Program-made: the position numbers and the translations under genes
In this document: positions 9,443-18,718 of the stretch, piece by piece
Layout: each line of letters starts with the position of its first letter
Position numbering within the stretch: position 1 is the first letter of the stretch
Source: Rhizobium sp. NZLR1
Lineage (GTDB): Bacteria; Pseudomonadota; Alphaproteobacteria; Rhizobiales; Rhizobiaceae
Reading direction: 5' to 3'
NCBI RefSeq assembly: GCF_017357385.1
Contig: NZ_CP071632.1
Span: 1,989,501 to 2,053,500 of the forward strand
Length of the DNA stretch: 64,000 bases
The notes under the pieces: model-generated
The model's database searches: none
What the model saw: the letters and a program-made list of their open reading frames with translations, nothing else
Told to the model about the DNA's origin: nothing

Positions 9443-9952
9443 TTGATCCACATTCGCAATGCCCGCGACGGCGAAGCGGTGCTATTGAGCGAGATCGGGC
9501 TGAGGGCCTGGCAAAAGGCGATGGCGGCGATCGGCGAATCGCACGCGATGATCGACGCAGCCCGCAACGCCTTTCGCAACTTCGTGGAAAACGACTGGCT
9601 GACTATCACCGTCGTCGAGCAGAATGGCCAGGTCGCAGGCTGGGCGGCGCGCGAGGGTTTGGACGAAAACATCTCGGATTTCTGGATCGATCCCGTCTTC
9701 GCCCGCCAGGGGCTGGGCTCCGCCCTCCTTGAGCGGATCGAAAAGGAGATCGCTGATCGAGGTTTCGAGAAGGCGGCGATGCAGACCCATTCCGGCAACA
9801 ACGAGGCGATCGGCTTCTTCCGGAAACACGGCTACAGCATCCACTGGCTCTCGGTCGCCTATAATCCGAAGCTCGACCGCGACGTGCCCTCGGTCGGGCT
9901 GACGAAAACGCTGGTTTCGGACGGTAAGGGCGGATACGGGCAGGAATTCTGA
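9443..9952 (+). CDS. GNAT family N-acetyltransferase
   Basis: A GNAT-fold acyl-CoA dependent acetyltransferase of about 169 residues. The acetyl-CoA loop is seen in WIDPVFARQGLGSALLERIE, and the C-terminal part has NNEAIGFFRKHGY. I chose the TTG at 9443 because GGAGG lies 6 bases before it; the frame stays open to a TTG at 9419 without a ribosome site. It diverges from yjhX, whose E. coli relative is paired with a GNAT protein. Confidence 0.8.
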   Translation: MIHIRNARDGEAVLLSEIGLRAWQKAMAAIGESHAMIDAARNAFRNFVENDWLTITVVEQNGQVAGWAAREGLDENISDFWIDPVFARQGLGSALLERIEKEIADRGFEKAAMQTHSGNNEAIGFFRKHGYSIHWLSVAYNPKLDRDVPSVGLTKTLVSDGKGGYGQEF

Positions 9953-9977
9953 CAAATGCCGCCGGATGCGGTTAAGC

Positions 9978-10361
9978 CTATGGCGGACAATCGGACGTGA
10001 CGCAAAAATTATTGCCTTCGGGATCATTCAATACGCAGTAAGCATCCGTCTCGCGCACCAATGTCGCGCCGAGGGATAAGAGCCGTTTCACTTCTTTCTC
10101 CCGATCGTCAGCGGCGATATCGAGATGAACACGGTTGCGGGCTGGACGTTCTCCTTGGCGAAGGTGGAAGCAAAGGCGTGTTCCGGGACCATCGACCATC
10201 ACGGTCGGGTCCGTGTCGGGCGTCAGTCCTATCGCGGCGAGGCGGGCCAACTCCTCATCGTCATAAGGCATCACTTCATAACCATCGAGCGCAGCCGCCC
10301 AGAAACGAGCAACCCGTGAGGGGACGTCGCAATCAACCACGATTTCCTTCAGTCTTGCCAT
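9978..10361 (-). CDS. VOC family (glyoxalase-like) protein
   Basis: A 127-residue single-module glyoxalase/dioxygenase fold protein. It has the typical first strand (KEIVVDCDVPSRVARFWAAA), a middle CFHLRQGERPARNRVHLDI, and a C-terminal VLNDPEGNNFCV with a Glu in the metal-ligand position. The pattern fits the Glyoxalase_6-like group. Substrate is unknown. It stands alone, convergent with the GNAT gene. Confidence 0.75.
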   Translation of the reverse strand: MARLKEIVVDCDVPSRVARFWAAALDGYEVMPYDDEELARLAAIGLTPDTDPTVMVDGPGTRLCFHLRQGERPARNRVHLDIAADDREKEVKRLLSLGATLVRETDAYCVLNDPEGNNFCVTSDCPP

Positions 10362-10611
10362 GGGAGCTTTCGGTCCAAGGTATTTTTACTGAAGATAGAG
10401 ATCACTATGGTATCGACAATCGGGGCGGTCGAAACTCTTGTCCATCGGTTCGTGTCCATGAAATGCATGGCCGCTCCTGGTGCAAAGCGGCCTTTCTCTG
10501 CGGGCAGAAGCGGCCGGCGGCAACTGCCATGCGATTCCGCGAAAGCCTTGCACCGGCACGCCATTTCCTTTACCTCACCAGTGGAAAAGAACAGCCTGCA
10601 AAGAGCATCAG

Positions 10612-12114
10612 ATGACCCTTGTCGACGTCCGCACGCCCGATCCGAAACGCTTCATCCCCGGCGCCACCGGCGACTGGGAAGTCATCGTCGGCTTGGAAGT
10701 CCATGCCCAGGTGCTGTCCAATTCGAAGCTCTTCTCCGGCGCCTCGACGGAATTCGGCAAACCGCAGAATTCGAATGTCTCGCTGGTCGATGCCGCCATG
10801 CCCGGCATGCTGCCGGTCATCAACGAGGCATGCGTCAGGCAGGCCGTGCGCACCGGTCTCGGCCTCAAAGCCCAGATCAACAAGCGCTCGCTCTTCGACC
10901 GCAAGAACTATTTTTATCCCGACCTGCCGCAGGGCTATCAGATCTCGCAGTTCAAGGATCCGATCGTCGGCGAGGGCAAGATCGTCATTTCGCTCGGGCC
11001 GGACCGCCAGGGCCAGTTCGAGGATATCGAGATCGGCATCGAGCGCCTGCATCTGGAGCAGGATGCCGGCAAGTCGATGCACGACCAGCACGCGACCATG
11101 TCCTATGTCGATCTGAACCGCTCCGGCGTCGCGCTGATGGAGATCGTCTCCAAGCCCGACATGCGCTCGTCCGACGAGGCCAAGGCCTATATGACCAAGC
11201 TGCGCTCGATCGTGCGTTATCTCGGCACTTGCGACGGCAACATGGACGAAGGTTCGATGCGTGCCGACGTCAACGTCTCCGTCCGCCGTCCGGGCGAAGA
11301 TTTCGGCACGCGCTGCGAAATCAAGAACGTCAACTCCATCCGTTTCATTGGCCAGGCGATCGAATACGAAGCCCGCCGTCAGATCGGTATTCTGGAGGAT
11401 GGCGGCAAGATCGATCAGGAGACGCGGCTCTTCGACCCAAACAAGGGCGAGACGCGCTCCATGCGCTCCAAGGAGGATGCGCACGACTATCGCTATTTCC
11501 CCGATCCGGACCTGCTACCGCTCGAATTCGACGATGCCTTCGTCACCGCGCTCGCAGCCGATCTGCCGGAATTGCCTGACGACAAGAAGGAGCGCTTCGT
11601 GCGCGAACTCGGTCTGTCGATCTACGACGCCTCGGTGCTCGTCTCCGAAAAGGCGATCGCCGATTATTTCGAGGCGGTGGCTGCAGGCCGTGACGGCAAG
11701 ATGGCGGCAAACTGGGTGATCAACGACCTGCTCGGCGCGCTGAACCGCACCGGCAAGGATATCGAGCAGACACCGGTTTCGCCGGTCCAGCTCGGCGCCA
11801 TCATCGATCTCATCAAGGCTGGAACCATTTCCGGCAAGATCGCCAAGGACCTCTTCGAAATCGTGCTGAGCGAGGGCGGCGATCCCGCCGAGATCGTCGA
11901 AGCGCGCGGCATGAAGCAGGTGACGGATACAGGCGCGATCGAAAAGGCCGTGGACGAGATCATTGCCGCCAATCCCGATCAGGTGGAAAAGGTCAAGGCG
12001 AAGCCGACCCTGGCCGCATGGTTCGTCGGCCAGGTGATGAAGGCGACCGGTGGCAAGGCCAATCCGCAGGCCGTCCAGGCGCTCGTCAAGGCGAAGCTCG
12101 GCATCGAGGAATAA
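10612..12114 (+). CDS. gatB: Asp/Glu-tRNA amidotransferase subunit B
   Basis: The kinase/amidotransferase subunit of GatCAB, which binds tRNA and activates the misacylated amino acid. It has GLEVHAQV near the start, [35 protein letters not shown], and the YqeY-like tail domain at the C-terminus. The start [10 protein letters not shown] at 10612 gives 500 residues; the longer upstream frame has no conserved residues. Two GNAT genes follow closely. Confidence 0.96.
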   Translation: MTLVDVRTPDPKRFIPGATGDWEVIVGLEVHAQVLSNSKLFSGASTEFGKPQNSNVSLVDAAMPGMLPVINEACVRQAVRTGLGLKAQINKRSLFDRKNYFYPDLPQGYQISQFKDPIVGEGKIVISLGPDRQGQFEDIEIGIERLHLEQDAGKSMHDQHATMSYVDLNRSGVALMEIVSKPDMRSSDEAKAYMTKLRSIVRYLGTCDGNMDEGSMRADVNVSVRRPGEDFGTRCEIKNVNSIRFIGQAIEYEARRQIGILEDGGKIDQETRLFDPNKGETRSMRSKEDAHDYRYFPDPDLLPLEFDDAFVTALAADLPELPDDKKERFVRELGLSIYDASVLVSEKAIADYFEAVAAGRDGKMAANWVINDLLGALNRTGKDIEQTPVSPVQLGAIIDLIKAGTISGKIAKDLFEIVLSEGGDPAEIVEARGMKQVTDTGAIEKAVDEIIAANPDQVEKVKAKPTLAAWFVGQVMKATGGKANPQAVQALVKAKLGIEE

Positions 12115-12117
12115 GCG

Positions 12118-12621
12118 GTGTATTTCGTCCGCACGGCCGGCGAGCGTGACTTGGAAAAGGTCCGCGTCCTGCTGGTAGAGAGCTTTCACGCCACCTATGA
12201 CGGTCTGCATGGCAGGGCCAGGGTGGATGAGCTCACCACCCAGCTCTTTTCTCTCGCCGCACTGAAGACGCGCCTGGTGCGAAAGGACGCTGAATTCCTC
12301 GTTGCCGACGATGGCCGCACTATCGGCGGCATGGGGTATGCGGCGATGTCGCCTGAACTGGCGAAGACAGTCATGCTGCATCTTCTCTATGTCAGGCCGG
12401 CGCTGCAACGCCAGGGCATCGGCCGCGATCTCTTCGCCGAACTCGAAAGCTGCTTCCCGGATGCGGAAATCATGCGTCTCGAAGTCGAGCCGCAGAACGT
12501 GGCAGCGATCGCCTTCTATCACGCGCACGGCTTCACCGAGGTTGGACGCAACGAGAATGGCGGGGCCGGGCAATCCGGCATTCCCACGCTGATTTTCGAA
12601 AAACCGCTCGAAGGGAATTGA
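12118..12621 (+). CDS. GNAT family N-acetyltransferase
   Basis: A RimI-like acetyltransferase of 167 residues with a GTG start 3 bases after the gatB stop. The ribosome site GAGGA lies inside the gatB end, which implies coupled translation. The acetyl-CoA loop is LYVRPALQRQGIGRDLFAEL and the C-terminal motif is NVAAIAFYHAHGF. Substrate is unknown. Confidence 0.85.
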   Translation: MYFVRTAGERDLEKVRVLLVESFHATYDGLHGRARVDELTTQLFSLAALKTRLVRKDAEFLVADDGRTIGGMGYAAMSPELAKTVMLHLLYVRPALQRQGIGRDLFAELESCFPDAEIMRLEVEPQNVAAIAFYHAHGFTEVGRNENGGAGQSGIPTLIFEKPLEGN

Positions 12622-12625
12622 GTCC

Positions 12626-13099
12626 ATGGCGTCCGCGTTGTCCGACATTGTCGTTCGCCAAGCGCGGCCGCAGGATCTGCCGGCTCTGGTGGCTCTATTC
12701 GCAGCCGATGCGCTCGGTGGTCATGGCGATACGATCGATCCCGACGCCTTTGCCGATTATCTCAGGGCCTTCGCAGCCATCGAGGCTTCGCCCGACCAGG
12801 CGCTTTATGTCGCGGAGTGCGGAGGTGAGGTCGTGGGCACCTTCCAGATGATGGTGACGACCTCGCTGACCGGCCGCGGTTCCTCGGCGATGATCATCGA
12901 GGCGGTGCAGGCCCGGGCCGATATGCGCGGGCAGGGGATCGGCGCACGGATGATCGAATTCGCCATTGCCGAGGCAAAAGGCCGCGGCGTGCGATTGGTG
13001 CAGTTGACCTCGAATGCGATCCGCAAGGATGCCCATCGTTTCTATGAAAGACTGGGTTTCAAGCCCTCGCATCTCGGCTTCAAGATGGCTTTGAAATGA
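12626..13099 (+). CDS. GNAT family N-acetyltransferase
   Basis: A second acetyltransferase of 157 residues, 4 bases after the previous one. It has VQARADMRGQGIGARMIEF for acetyl-CoA binding and NAIRKDAHRFYERLGF at the end. This pattern is close to aminoalkylphosphonate-type and related small-molecule GNATs. Tandem position with the preceding GNAT suggests one transcript with gatB. Confidence 0.85.
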   Translation: MASALSDIVVRQARPQDLPALVALFAADALGGHGDTIDPDAFADYLRAFAAIEASPDQALYVAECGGEVVGTFQMMVTTSLTGRGSSAMIIEAVQARADMRGQGIGARMIEFAIAEAKGRGVRLVQLTSNAIRKDAHRFYERLGFKPSHLGFKMALK

Positions 13100-13202
13100 C
13101 CGGTGCTTGTCGTGGAATCGCTGGACAATTCGGCTTGGCGACGGCATAAGCGAGAAAACGAATTCTGGTTTGGCTCGCATCTGACGGGCACAAGGAAAAG
13201 AC

Positions 13203-13601
13203 ATGTGGAATCTTCTGGTTCAGACCTTTACCTGGTGGAACGGTCAGACGATGGGCACGCGTTTTGCGACCTGGCGTTTCGGCAAGCGCGTCGGCGAGGA
13301 TGAATTCGGCAACGTCTATTACGAAGGCGGCATGTCTTCCTACGGCCTGCCGAAGCGTTGGGTAATCTACAAGGGTTATGCCGATGCCTCCGCCATTCCA
13401 CCGGGCTGGCATGGCTGGATGCATCATCGCACCGATGTTCCGCCGTCCAAGGAGACCTACGTCGCCAAGGAATGGCAGAAGGCGCATCGCCCCAATTTCA
13501 CCGGTTCTGCGCAGGCTTACCGTCCGCCAGGCTCAATCGCCGTTCCGGGTGAGCGTCCCCGCGTCACCGGCGATTACGACGCCTGGACGCCGGGCAACTG
13601 A
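13203..13601 (+). CDS. NADH:ubiquinone oxidoreductase subunit NDUFA12 homologue
   Basis: A 132-residue homologue of the mitochondrial complex I accessory subunit B17.2/NDUFA12, found in alphaproteobacteria. The signature RWVIYKGYADASAIPPGW, followed by HGWMHH, is clear. It has no transmembrane segment and probably sits peripherally on complex I at the cytoplasmic face. It precedes the DUF2155 gene. Confidence 0.92.
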   Translation: MWNLLVQTFTWWNGQTMGTRFATWRFGKRVGEDEFGNVYYEGGMSSYGLPKRWVIYKGYADASAIPPGWHGWMHHRTDVPPSKETYVAKEWQKAHRPNFTGSAQAYRPPGSIAVPGERPRVTGDYDAWTPGN

Positions 13602-13611
13602 GACGGCTCGA

Positions 13612-13636
13612 CCGGGCAATCCCAAACCCGGCTTTT
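13612..13636 (+). terminator. Possible intrinsic terminator after NDUFA12 gene
   Basis: A five-pair stem (CCGGG / CCCGG) with a ten-base loop, followed by CTTTT, starts ten bases after the stop codon. The stem is short and the T-run brief. Confidence 0.35.
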
Positions 13637-13715
13637 GGCCACAATTGACCTTTACCCGCAGGTTGGCCGCGCTTGACCGCGGCTGCGAACGAAGAATGTC
13701 TGGAGACGGGTACAC

Positions 13716-14156
13716 ATGAAGCTCTTCACGCGGAACAGGGTGCTGCGTGCCGCCGGATCGCTGCTGGCGCTCTCGGCCTTGCTTCCGCCAGTTGCGGCGA
13801 ATGCTGCACGCATCGAAAATCCGGTAGCCGTCTTCTCCGGCCTCGACAAGATCACCGGCCGTATCACCACCTTCGACGTCTATGTCAACGAGACGGTTCA
13901 GTTCGGCGCGCTGCAGGTGACGCCGAAGGCCTGTTATTCGCGCGACCAGGCCGAAGCACAGAAGATCGACGGTTTCGTCGAGGTCGACGAGATCACCCTC
14001 GACCGCAAGATCCGCCGCATCTTCACCGGCTGGATGTTCGCCGCCAGCCCGGGCCTTAACGCCGTCGAACACCCGATCTACGACGTCTGGCTGAAGGACT
14101 GCAAGGCTAACTCGGACGTCCCGGCTCCTGACGGCACCAAGGCGACAGCCCGCTAA
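13716..14156 (+). CDS. DUF2155 domain-containing secreted protein
   Basis: A 146-residue protein with a Sec-type signal peptide (basic MKLFTRNRVLR, hydrophobic LLALSALLPPVAANA). It then carries the DUF2155 core: FSGLDKITGRITTFDVYVNE, CYSRDQ, and a C-terminal YDVWLKDCK. Two Cys in the mature part could pair. The family is alphaproteobacterial, of unknown function, and usually near complex I accessory or acc genes as here. Confidence 0.85.
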   Translation: MKLFTRNRVLRAAGSLLALSALLPPVAANAARIENPVAVFSGLDKITGRITTFDVYVNETVQFGALQVTPKACYSRDQAEAQKIDGFVEVDEITLDRKIRRIFTGWMFAASPGLNAVEHPIYDVWLKDCKANSDVPAPDGTKATAR

Positions 14157-14371
14157 AAAGCGTCCCGCCAACGCGCCAGACCTTCCCTTCGTCGAACTGC
14201 AGGTGCTTCGTGACGATCGCAATGACGTCTTCGATTTCCTTACTTCGTGCAAAGGGAGGCCCAGCGGCAAGCGTGATCTTCTGAGCCCGATGTCGTCCGC
14301 CTGCATGACAGGGTACGGCTCGGATGCGTGCGAGAATGTTTCAGATGAAGCCCCGAACCAGGAGGCATCAA

Positions 14372-14563
14372 ATGGATCTTCAGAGTCTCGTCGCTGCTCA
14401 CATGCCGAACCACCGCCGCCCCACACAGATGGACGCCGCGGCCGAGGGCCGATACTACCGAAATCAGATCACCCTGCCGCCGCCCTTGGGGCTTCGGTTA
14501 CTCGGCCTGATCGCAACGACCGCCGGCGTGACGCTGTTTCTGGCTGGCGTCATCAAGGCATGA
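14372..14563 (+). CDS. Small single-pass membrane protein, 63 aa
   Basis: A 63-residue protein (MDLQSLVAAHMPNHRRP) with a C-terminal hydrophobic segment LGLRLLGLIATTAGVTLFLA. GGAGG lies 6 bases before the ATG, which fixes the start. It ends 9 bases before the NTF2-LuxR regulator gene, so the two probably share a transcript. I do not recognise the family. Confidence 0.6.
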   Translation: MDLQSLVAAHMPNHRRPTQMDAAAEGRYYRNQITLPPPLGLRLLGLIATTAGVTLFLAGVIKA

Positions 14564-14572
14564 GGCGTCGTC

Positions 14573-15595
14573 ATGGTCAGACAGACCGATCATGCTATGC
14601 TGCGATCCCTTGTCACTGGGGAACGGGAGATGGACGACAGCGAGGCTGACCGGGCGTCGATCATGGCGGTGATCCGCGCCGAAACCGAGGCCTGGCTGCA
14701 GCGGGACTTCGAGGCGCTGGCGAGCCATTGGATGCAGTCGCCGCAGACCCGGCGGATGGAAGCCTTCGCCTCGCTGGGCGTCCGGGTGGACGAAGGTTGG
14801 GACCCGATCGCGGCGCGGATCAAGAAGATCGTGGAGCGATTCCCGGAGAAACACGCCTTCGAGGGGCGCGTCCGCTGGGAAAAAGTCAACATCGTCGTTG
14901 ACGCCAACATGGCCTGGGTGACCTTCGATCAGATCGGCAGCGACACCGGCGAGGATCGCAAGCGCCAACTGCGGATACTTCACCGGATCGGCGGCGCCTG
15001 GAAGATCGGCTGCATGGTAATGATGGAGAGCAGCGTCGAGGAGGCGAGATGCTCGCTGATCGAGGTCGACGCGGATGCAAAAATCCTCTGGACGAACCGG
15101 CTGGCGCGGGAACGGATTCGCGGCCATCCGGGGCTCGTCGCCGCTGCCGGCCGCTTGCGCGCCCGGCGGCGTGATCGCGACGTCGCGCTGCGCGAGGCGG
15201 TGCGCCTGGCATTCCATGAGTTGCAGAGCCAGAGACCTTTGAACATCGCGCCGAAGCAGGCCTGGTCGGTGGCGCTCGGCGAGGACGCGGCGGGGATTCC
15301 GCTCTACTGCTGGGTCCTGCTCGAGGACGGCAAGGCGCTGGTTTCCTTCGACGACGCCGAGACGGTGGTGCGTCGGATTGCGAGCGCGCGGGAGGTCTTC
15401 GGCCTCTCGCCGGCGCAGACCCGGCTTGCTCGCCTGATCGTCGATGGCCACGACCTCGCCGCCGCCTCCGATCAGCTTGGGGTCAGTGTCAACACGTTGC
15501 GCACCCAGTTGCAGCGCATCTTCGACAAAACAGGCGTCCGCAGCCAGGCGGCATTGGTCCGGGCGCTGTTGAGCGCCGGGACTCCGAGCAAATAA
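14573..15595 (+). CDS. LuxR-family regulator with N-terminal NTF2/SnoaL-like domain
   Basis: A 340-residue fusion. Residues about 25-145 read as an NTF2-like fold (AETEAWLQRDFEALASHWMQ ... KVNIVVDANMAWVTFDQ ... AWKIGCMVMM). Residues about 155-260 may form a PAS-like sensing domain (LIEVDADAKILWTNRLAR). The last 65 residues are a LuxR/GerE helix-turn-helix (FGLSPAQTRLARLIVDGHDL, GVSVNTLRTQLQRIF). No receiver domain or membrane segment is present. It probably senses a small hydrophobic ligand. GAGG precedes the ATG. The pair with the 63-residue membrane protein looks inserted between DUF2155 and aat. Confidence 0.8.
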   Translation: MVRQTDHAMLRSLVTGEREMDDSEADRASIMAVIRAETEAWLQRDFEALASHWMQSPQTRRMEAFASLGVRVDEGWDPIAARIKKIVERFPEKHAFEGRVRWEKVNIVVDANMAWVTFDQIGSDTGEDRKRQLRILHRIGGAWKIGCMVMMESSVEEARCSLIEVDADAKILWTNRLARERIRGHPGLVAAAGRLRARRRDRDVALREAVRLAFHELQSQRPLNIAPKQAWSVALGEDAAGIPLYCWVLLEDGKALVSFDDAETVVRRIASAREVFGLSPAQTRLARLIVDGHDLAAASDQLGVSVNTLRTQLQRIFDKTGVRSQAALVRALLSAGTPSK

Positions 15596-15653
15596 ACTCG
15601 ACTGCCGGGCGCCGCGGCATCCGGCTAACCGCCGTCGCCTGATCTTTCGGAGC

Positions 15654-16268
15654 TTAAAACTTAATGTGTGGCGACTCCATCGCCGTGGCAAGCATATTGG
15701 CATAATCGGCCTTCGGAACGTCTATCGCTCCGAACGTCTTCAGGTGTTCGGTGGTGAACTGTGTATCGAGCAGGGTGAAACCTTTTTCCCGCAGCCGCTC
15801 GACCAGATGCACGAGGCAGATTTTCGAGGCATCCGTTCGCCGCGAAAACATGCTTTCGCCGAAGAAGGCCGAGCCCAGCGAGACGCCATAGAGACCGCCG
15901 ACCAGATCATCACCGTCCCAGGCTTCGACGGTATGGGCATGGCCCATGTCGAACAGCGTCGAGTAAAGGGATCTGATCGTTCTGTTGATCCAGGTGCTCG
16001 GGCGCCCGGAGGTCTCTTCCGCGCAAGCCGCGATCACCTGATCGAAAGCGTAATCGAAACGGATCTCGAAGGGTTTTCGGCGCACCGTCTTGGCAAGGCT
16101 CTTCGACACGTGGAAATCGTCGAACGGCAGCACGCCGCGCAATTCCGGCTCGACCCAGAAAATTTCCGGGTCGTCGGCGGATTCGGCCATCGGGAAGAGG
16201 CCGATGGAATAGGCGCGCAGGAGGATTTCAGGAGTGATGCCTGGTGACTTCCTGCGCGATCCTGCCAT
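15654..16268 (-). CDS. aat: Leucyl/phenylalanyl-tRNA--protein transferase
   Basis: Adds Leu or Phe to proteins with N-terminal Arg or Lys, marking them for ClpAP. It has the family pattern [15 protein letters not shown] near the start, [30 protein letters not shown] and [15 protein letters not shown]. At 204 residues it is normal. It begins 7 bases after accC and ends the accB-accC-aat unit. Confidence 0.94.
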   Translation of the reverse strand: MAGSRRKSPGITPEILLRAYSIGLFPMAESADDPEIFWVEPELRGVLPFDDFHVSKSLAKTVRRKPFEIRFDYAFDQVIAACAEETSGRPSTWINRTIRSLYSTLFDMGHAHTVEAWDGDDLVGGLYGVSLGSAFFGESMFSRRTDASKICLVHLVERLREKGFTLLDTQFTTEHLKTFGAIDVPKADYANMLATAMESPHIKF

Positions 16269-16275
16269 TCCCGCC

Positions 16276-17625
16276 CTATGCCGCCGGTGTGTTGGCGAGG
16301 TAGTCTTCCAGCCAGTGGATGTCGTAGTCGCCGTTGGCGATATCCTGGTTGGAGACGAGATCCTGGAACAGCGGCAGCGTCGTATTGATGCCGTCGACGA
16401 CGAATTCGTCGAGTGCTCGGCGCAGCCGCATCATGCATTCGACGCGCGTGCGGCCGTGCACGATCAGCTTGCCGATGAGGCTGTCGTAATAAGGCGGGAT
16501 CTTGTAGCCCTGATAGGCACCGGAATCGATGCGTACGCCGAGACCACCCGGAGCGTGAAAATGCGTGATCGTGCCGGGCGAGGGCACGAAGGTGCGCGGG
16601 TGCTCGGCATTGATGCGGCATTCGATGGCATGACCGGAAAAATGCACTTCATCCTGGGTCACCGAAAGACCGCCGCCGGAGGCGACGCGGATCTGCTCGT
16701 GCACGAGGTCGATGCCAGTGATCGCTTCCGTGATCGGATGCTCCACCTGCAGGCGGGTGTTCATTTCGATGAAATAGAACTCGCCATTCTCGTAGAGGAA
16801 TTCGATCGTGCCGGCGCCGCGATATTTCAGCTTCTTCATGGCGTCGGCGCAGACCTGGCCGATCTTCATCCGCTGCTCGACGTTGAGCGCCGGCGAATTC
16901 GCCTCTTCCCAGACCTTCTGGTGTCGCCGCTGCAGCGAGCAGTCGCGCTCGCCAAGATGAATGGCATTGCCTTCGCCGTCGCCGAACACCTGGATTTCGA
17001 TGTGCCGCGGCTTGCCGAGATATTTTTCCATATAGACGGCATCGTTGCCGAAGGCGGCCGCCGCTTCGGTGCGCGCCGTCGACCAGGCCTCGATCACGTC
17101 GGCCTCGCTCTTGGCGACCTTCATGCCGCGTCCGCCGCCGCCGGCCGTTGCCTTGATCAGCACGGGATAGCCGATTTCAGCAGCCGTCTTCAGCGCATCC
17201 TCTTCGGTCTTCACTTCGCCGTCCGAGCCCGGAACGACGGGAATGCCGAGTTCCAGCGCCGTCGTCTTGGCGGTGATCTTGTCGCCCATGATGCGGATAT
17301 GATCCGCCGTCGGCCCGATGAAGGTGATGCCGTGGGCTTCGAGAATATCGGCGAACTTGGCATTCTCCGACAGAAAGCCGTAGCCCGGATGCACGGCGTC
17401 GGCGCCGGTGATCTCGCAGGCGGCGACGATCTGGTGGATATTGAGATAGCTCTCGCGCGAGGAGGGCGGGCCGATGCAGACACTTTCGTCGGCAAGCCGC
17501 ACATGCATGGCATCGGCGTCGGCGGTGGAATGAACCACGACGCAGGCGATGCCGAGCTCCTTGCAGGCCCGAAGCACGCGAAGGGCGATTTCCCCGCGAT
17601 TGGCGATGAGGATTTTCGAAATCAT
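16276..17625 (-). CDS. accC: Acetyl-CoA carboxylase, biotin carboxylase subunit
   Basis: Carboxylates biotin on AccB with ATP and bicarbonate, the first step of fatty acid synthesis. It starts [20 protein letters not shown]-grasp motifs [17 protein letters not shown] and [18 protein letters not shown] are intact. The ATG at 17625 gives 449 residues, matching E. coli; an in-frame ATG at 17631 adds two residues. It lies 10 bases after accB. Confidence 0.96.
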   Translation of the reverse strand: MISKILIANRGEIALRVLRACKELGIACVVVHSTADADAMHVRLADESVCIGPPSSRESYLNIHQIVAACEITGADAVHPGYGFLSENAKFADILEAHGITFIGPTADHIRIMGDKITAKTTALELGIPVVPGSDGEVKTEEDALKTAAEIGYPVLIKATAGGGGRGMKVAKSEADVIEAWSTARTEAAAAFGNDAVYMEKYLGKPRHIEIQVFGDGEGNAIHLGERDCSLQRRHQKVWEEANSPALNVEQRMKIGQVCADAMKKLKYRGAGTIEFLYENGEFYFIEMNTRLQVEHPITEAITGIDLVHEQIRVASGGGLSVTQDEVHFSGHAIECRINAEHPRTFVPSPGTITHFHAPGGLGVRIDSGAYQGYKIPPYYDSLIGKLIVHGRTRVECMMRLRRALDEFVVDGINTTLPLFQDLVSNQDIANGDYDIHWLEDYLANTPAA

Positions 17626-17635
17626 GGGCATGGGC

Positions 17636-18100
17636 CTATTCGATGACGACGAGGGCTTGGCCGTATTCGACGGGATGTCCGTCATCGACGAGGATCTCGG
17701 TCACCTTGCCCGACTTCGGCGAGGGGATCTGGTTCATCGTTTTCATCGCTTCGATGATGATCAGCGTCTGGCCTTCCTTGACTGTCGCGCCGACTTCGAT
17801 GAAGGCACGCGCGCCGGGAGCCGGCGCCATGTAGACGGTGCCGACCATCGGCGCACTGACGACATTGGCGGGATTGCGGGCGGGAGCGGCGGCCGGCGCA
17901 GTTGCTGCTGCCGGAGCGGCGGCTGCGGCATAGGCAGGCGCTGCGATCGGCGCCTGGACATATTGCGGCGTGCCTGCACGCGAAACGCGAATGCGCAGGT
18001 CGTCCTGCTCGACCTCGATCTCCGTCAGATCCGTCTCGTTGAGGATATTGGCGAGATCGCGGATCAGTGCCTGATCGATACCCGATTTCTTTTCAGCCAT
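17636..18100 (-). CDS. accB: Biotin carboxyl carrier protein of acetyl-CoA carboxylase
   Basis: The biotinylated carrier of acetyl-CoA carboxylase, 154 residues. The C-terminal biotinyl domain carries the target Lys in [15 protein letters not shown]; the usual Met after Lys is Thr here. An Ala/Pro-rich linker spans residues about 45-75. It lies 20 bases after aroQ and ahead of accC. Confidence 0.95.
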   Translation of the reverse strand: MAEKKSGIDQALIRDLANILNETDLTEIEVEQDDLRIRVSRAGTPQYVQAPIAAPAYAAAAAPAAATAPAAAPARNPANVVSAPMVGTVYMAPAPGARAFIEVGATVKEGQTLIIIEAMKTMNQIPSPKSGKVTEILVDDGHPVEYGQALVVIE

Positions 18101-18120
18101 GGTGTTGCCCTGTCTTATTC

Positions 18121-18558
18121 TTATGCCGTGATGTTCTTCAGCGCATGAAGCGCCAGGATGTAGCTATGAGGCCCGAAGCCGCAAATCACGCCCTTGCATG
18201 CCGGCGCAATCATCGACTTATGGCGGAATTCTTCCCGCGCATGAACGTTGGATATGTGGAGTTCAATGACGGGAATGGAAATAGCGCGGATCGCATCATG
18301 CAGCGCGACCGAAGTATGCGTATAGGCGCCTGCGTTGATGGCAACGCCGACGGCCTTTTCGTCGGCCTCATGGAACCAGTCCACAAGCGTACCTTCGTGA
18401 TTGCTCTGACGGAAATCGATGTCGAAGCCGAGTTCGCGGCCGGCGGCCTTGCAGTCCGCTTCGATGTCCTTCAGCGTCTTGCCACCATAAATGCCGGGCT
18501 CTCGTTTGCCCAGCATGTTCAGGTTGGGGCCGTTCAGGACGAAAATCGTTTGCGTCAT
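18121..18558 (-). CDS. aroQ: Type II 3-dehydroquinate dehydratase
   Basis: Third step of the shikimate pathway. At 145 residues it has the type II pattern: LNGPNLNMLGKREPGIYG with the catalytic Tyr, QSNHEGTLVDWFHEA, INAGAYTHTSVALHDA and ELHISNVHAREEFR with the catalytic His. It leads the aroQ-accB-accC-aat unit. Confidence 0.95.
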   Translation of the reverse strand: MTQTIFVLNGPNLNMLGKREPGIYGGKTLKDIEADCKAAGRELGFDIDFRQSNHEGTLVDWFHEADEKAVGVAINAGAYTHTSVALHDAIRAISIPVIELHISNVHAREEFRHKSMIAPACKGVICGFGPHSYILALHALKNITA

Positions 18559-18718
18559 CGAATGTTCCGTAAAATGTACGACGGCAACCTATAGACTCCG
18601 TGAAGGCTGAATGAAAGCCCTTACGGATTGGCCAGCGGAATCACGCCACATTTGTCCACATGGTTGAAACGCTTCGATTTTGGCGATTTGATGGGCGGCC
18701 GGCTGGCGGCTCACGTGC

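Noticed and set aside
13533..14426. A long minus-strand frame of nearly 300 codons opposite the DUF2155 gene.
   Set aside because: It lies antisense to the well-supported NDUFA12 end and DUF2155 gene, has no recognisable domain and no ribosome site. It is a GC-rich shadow frame.
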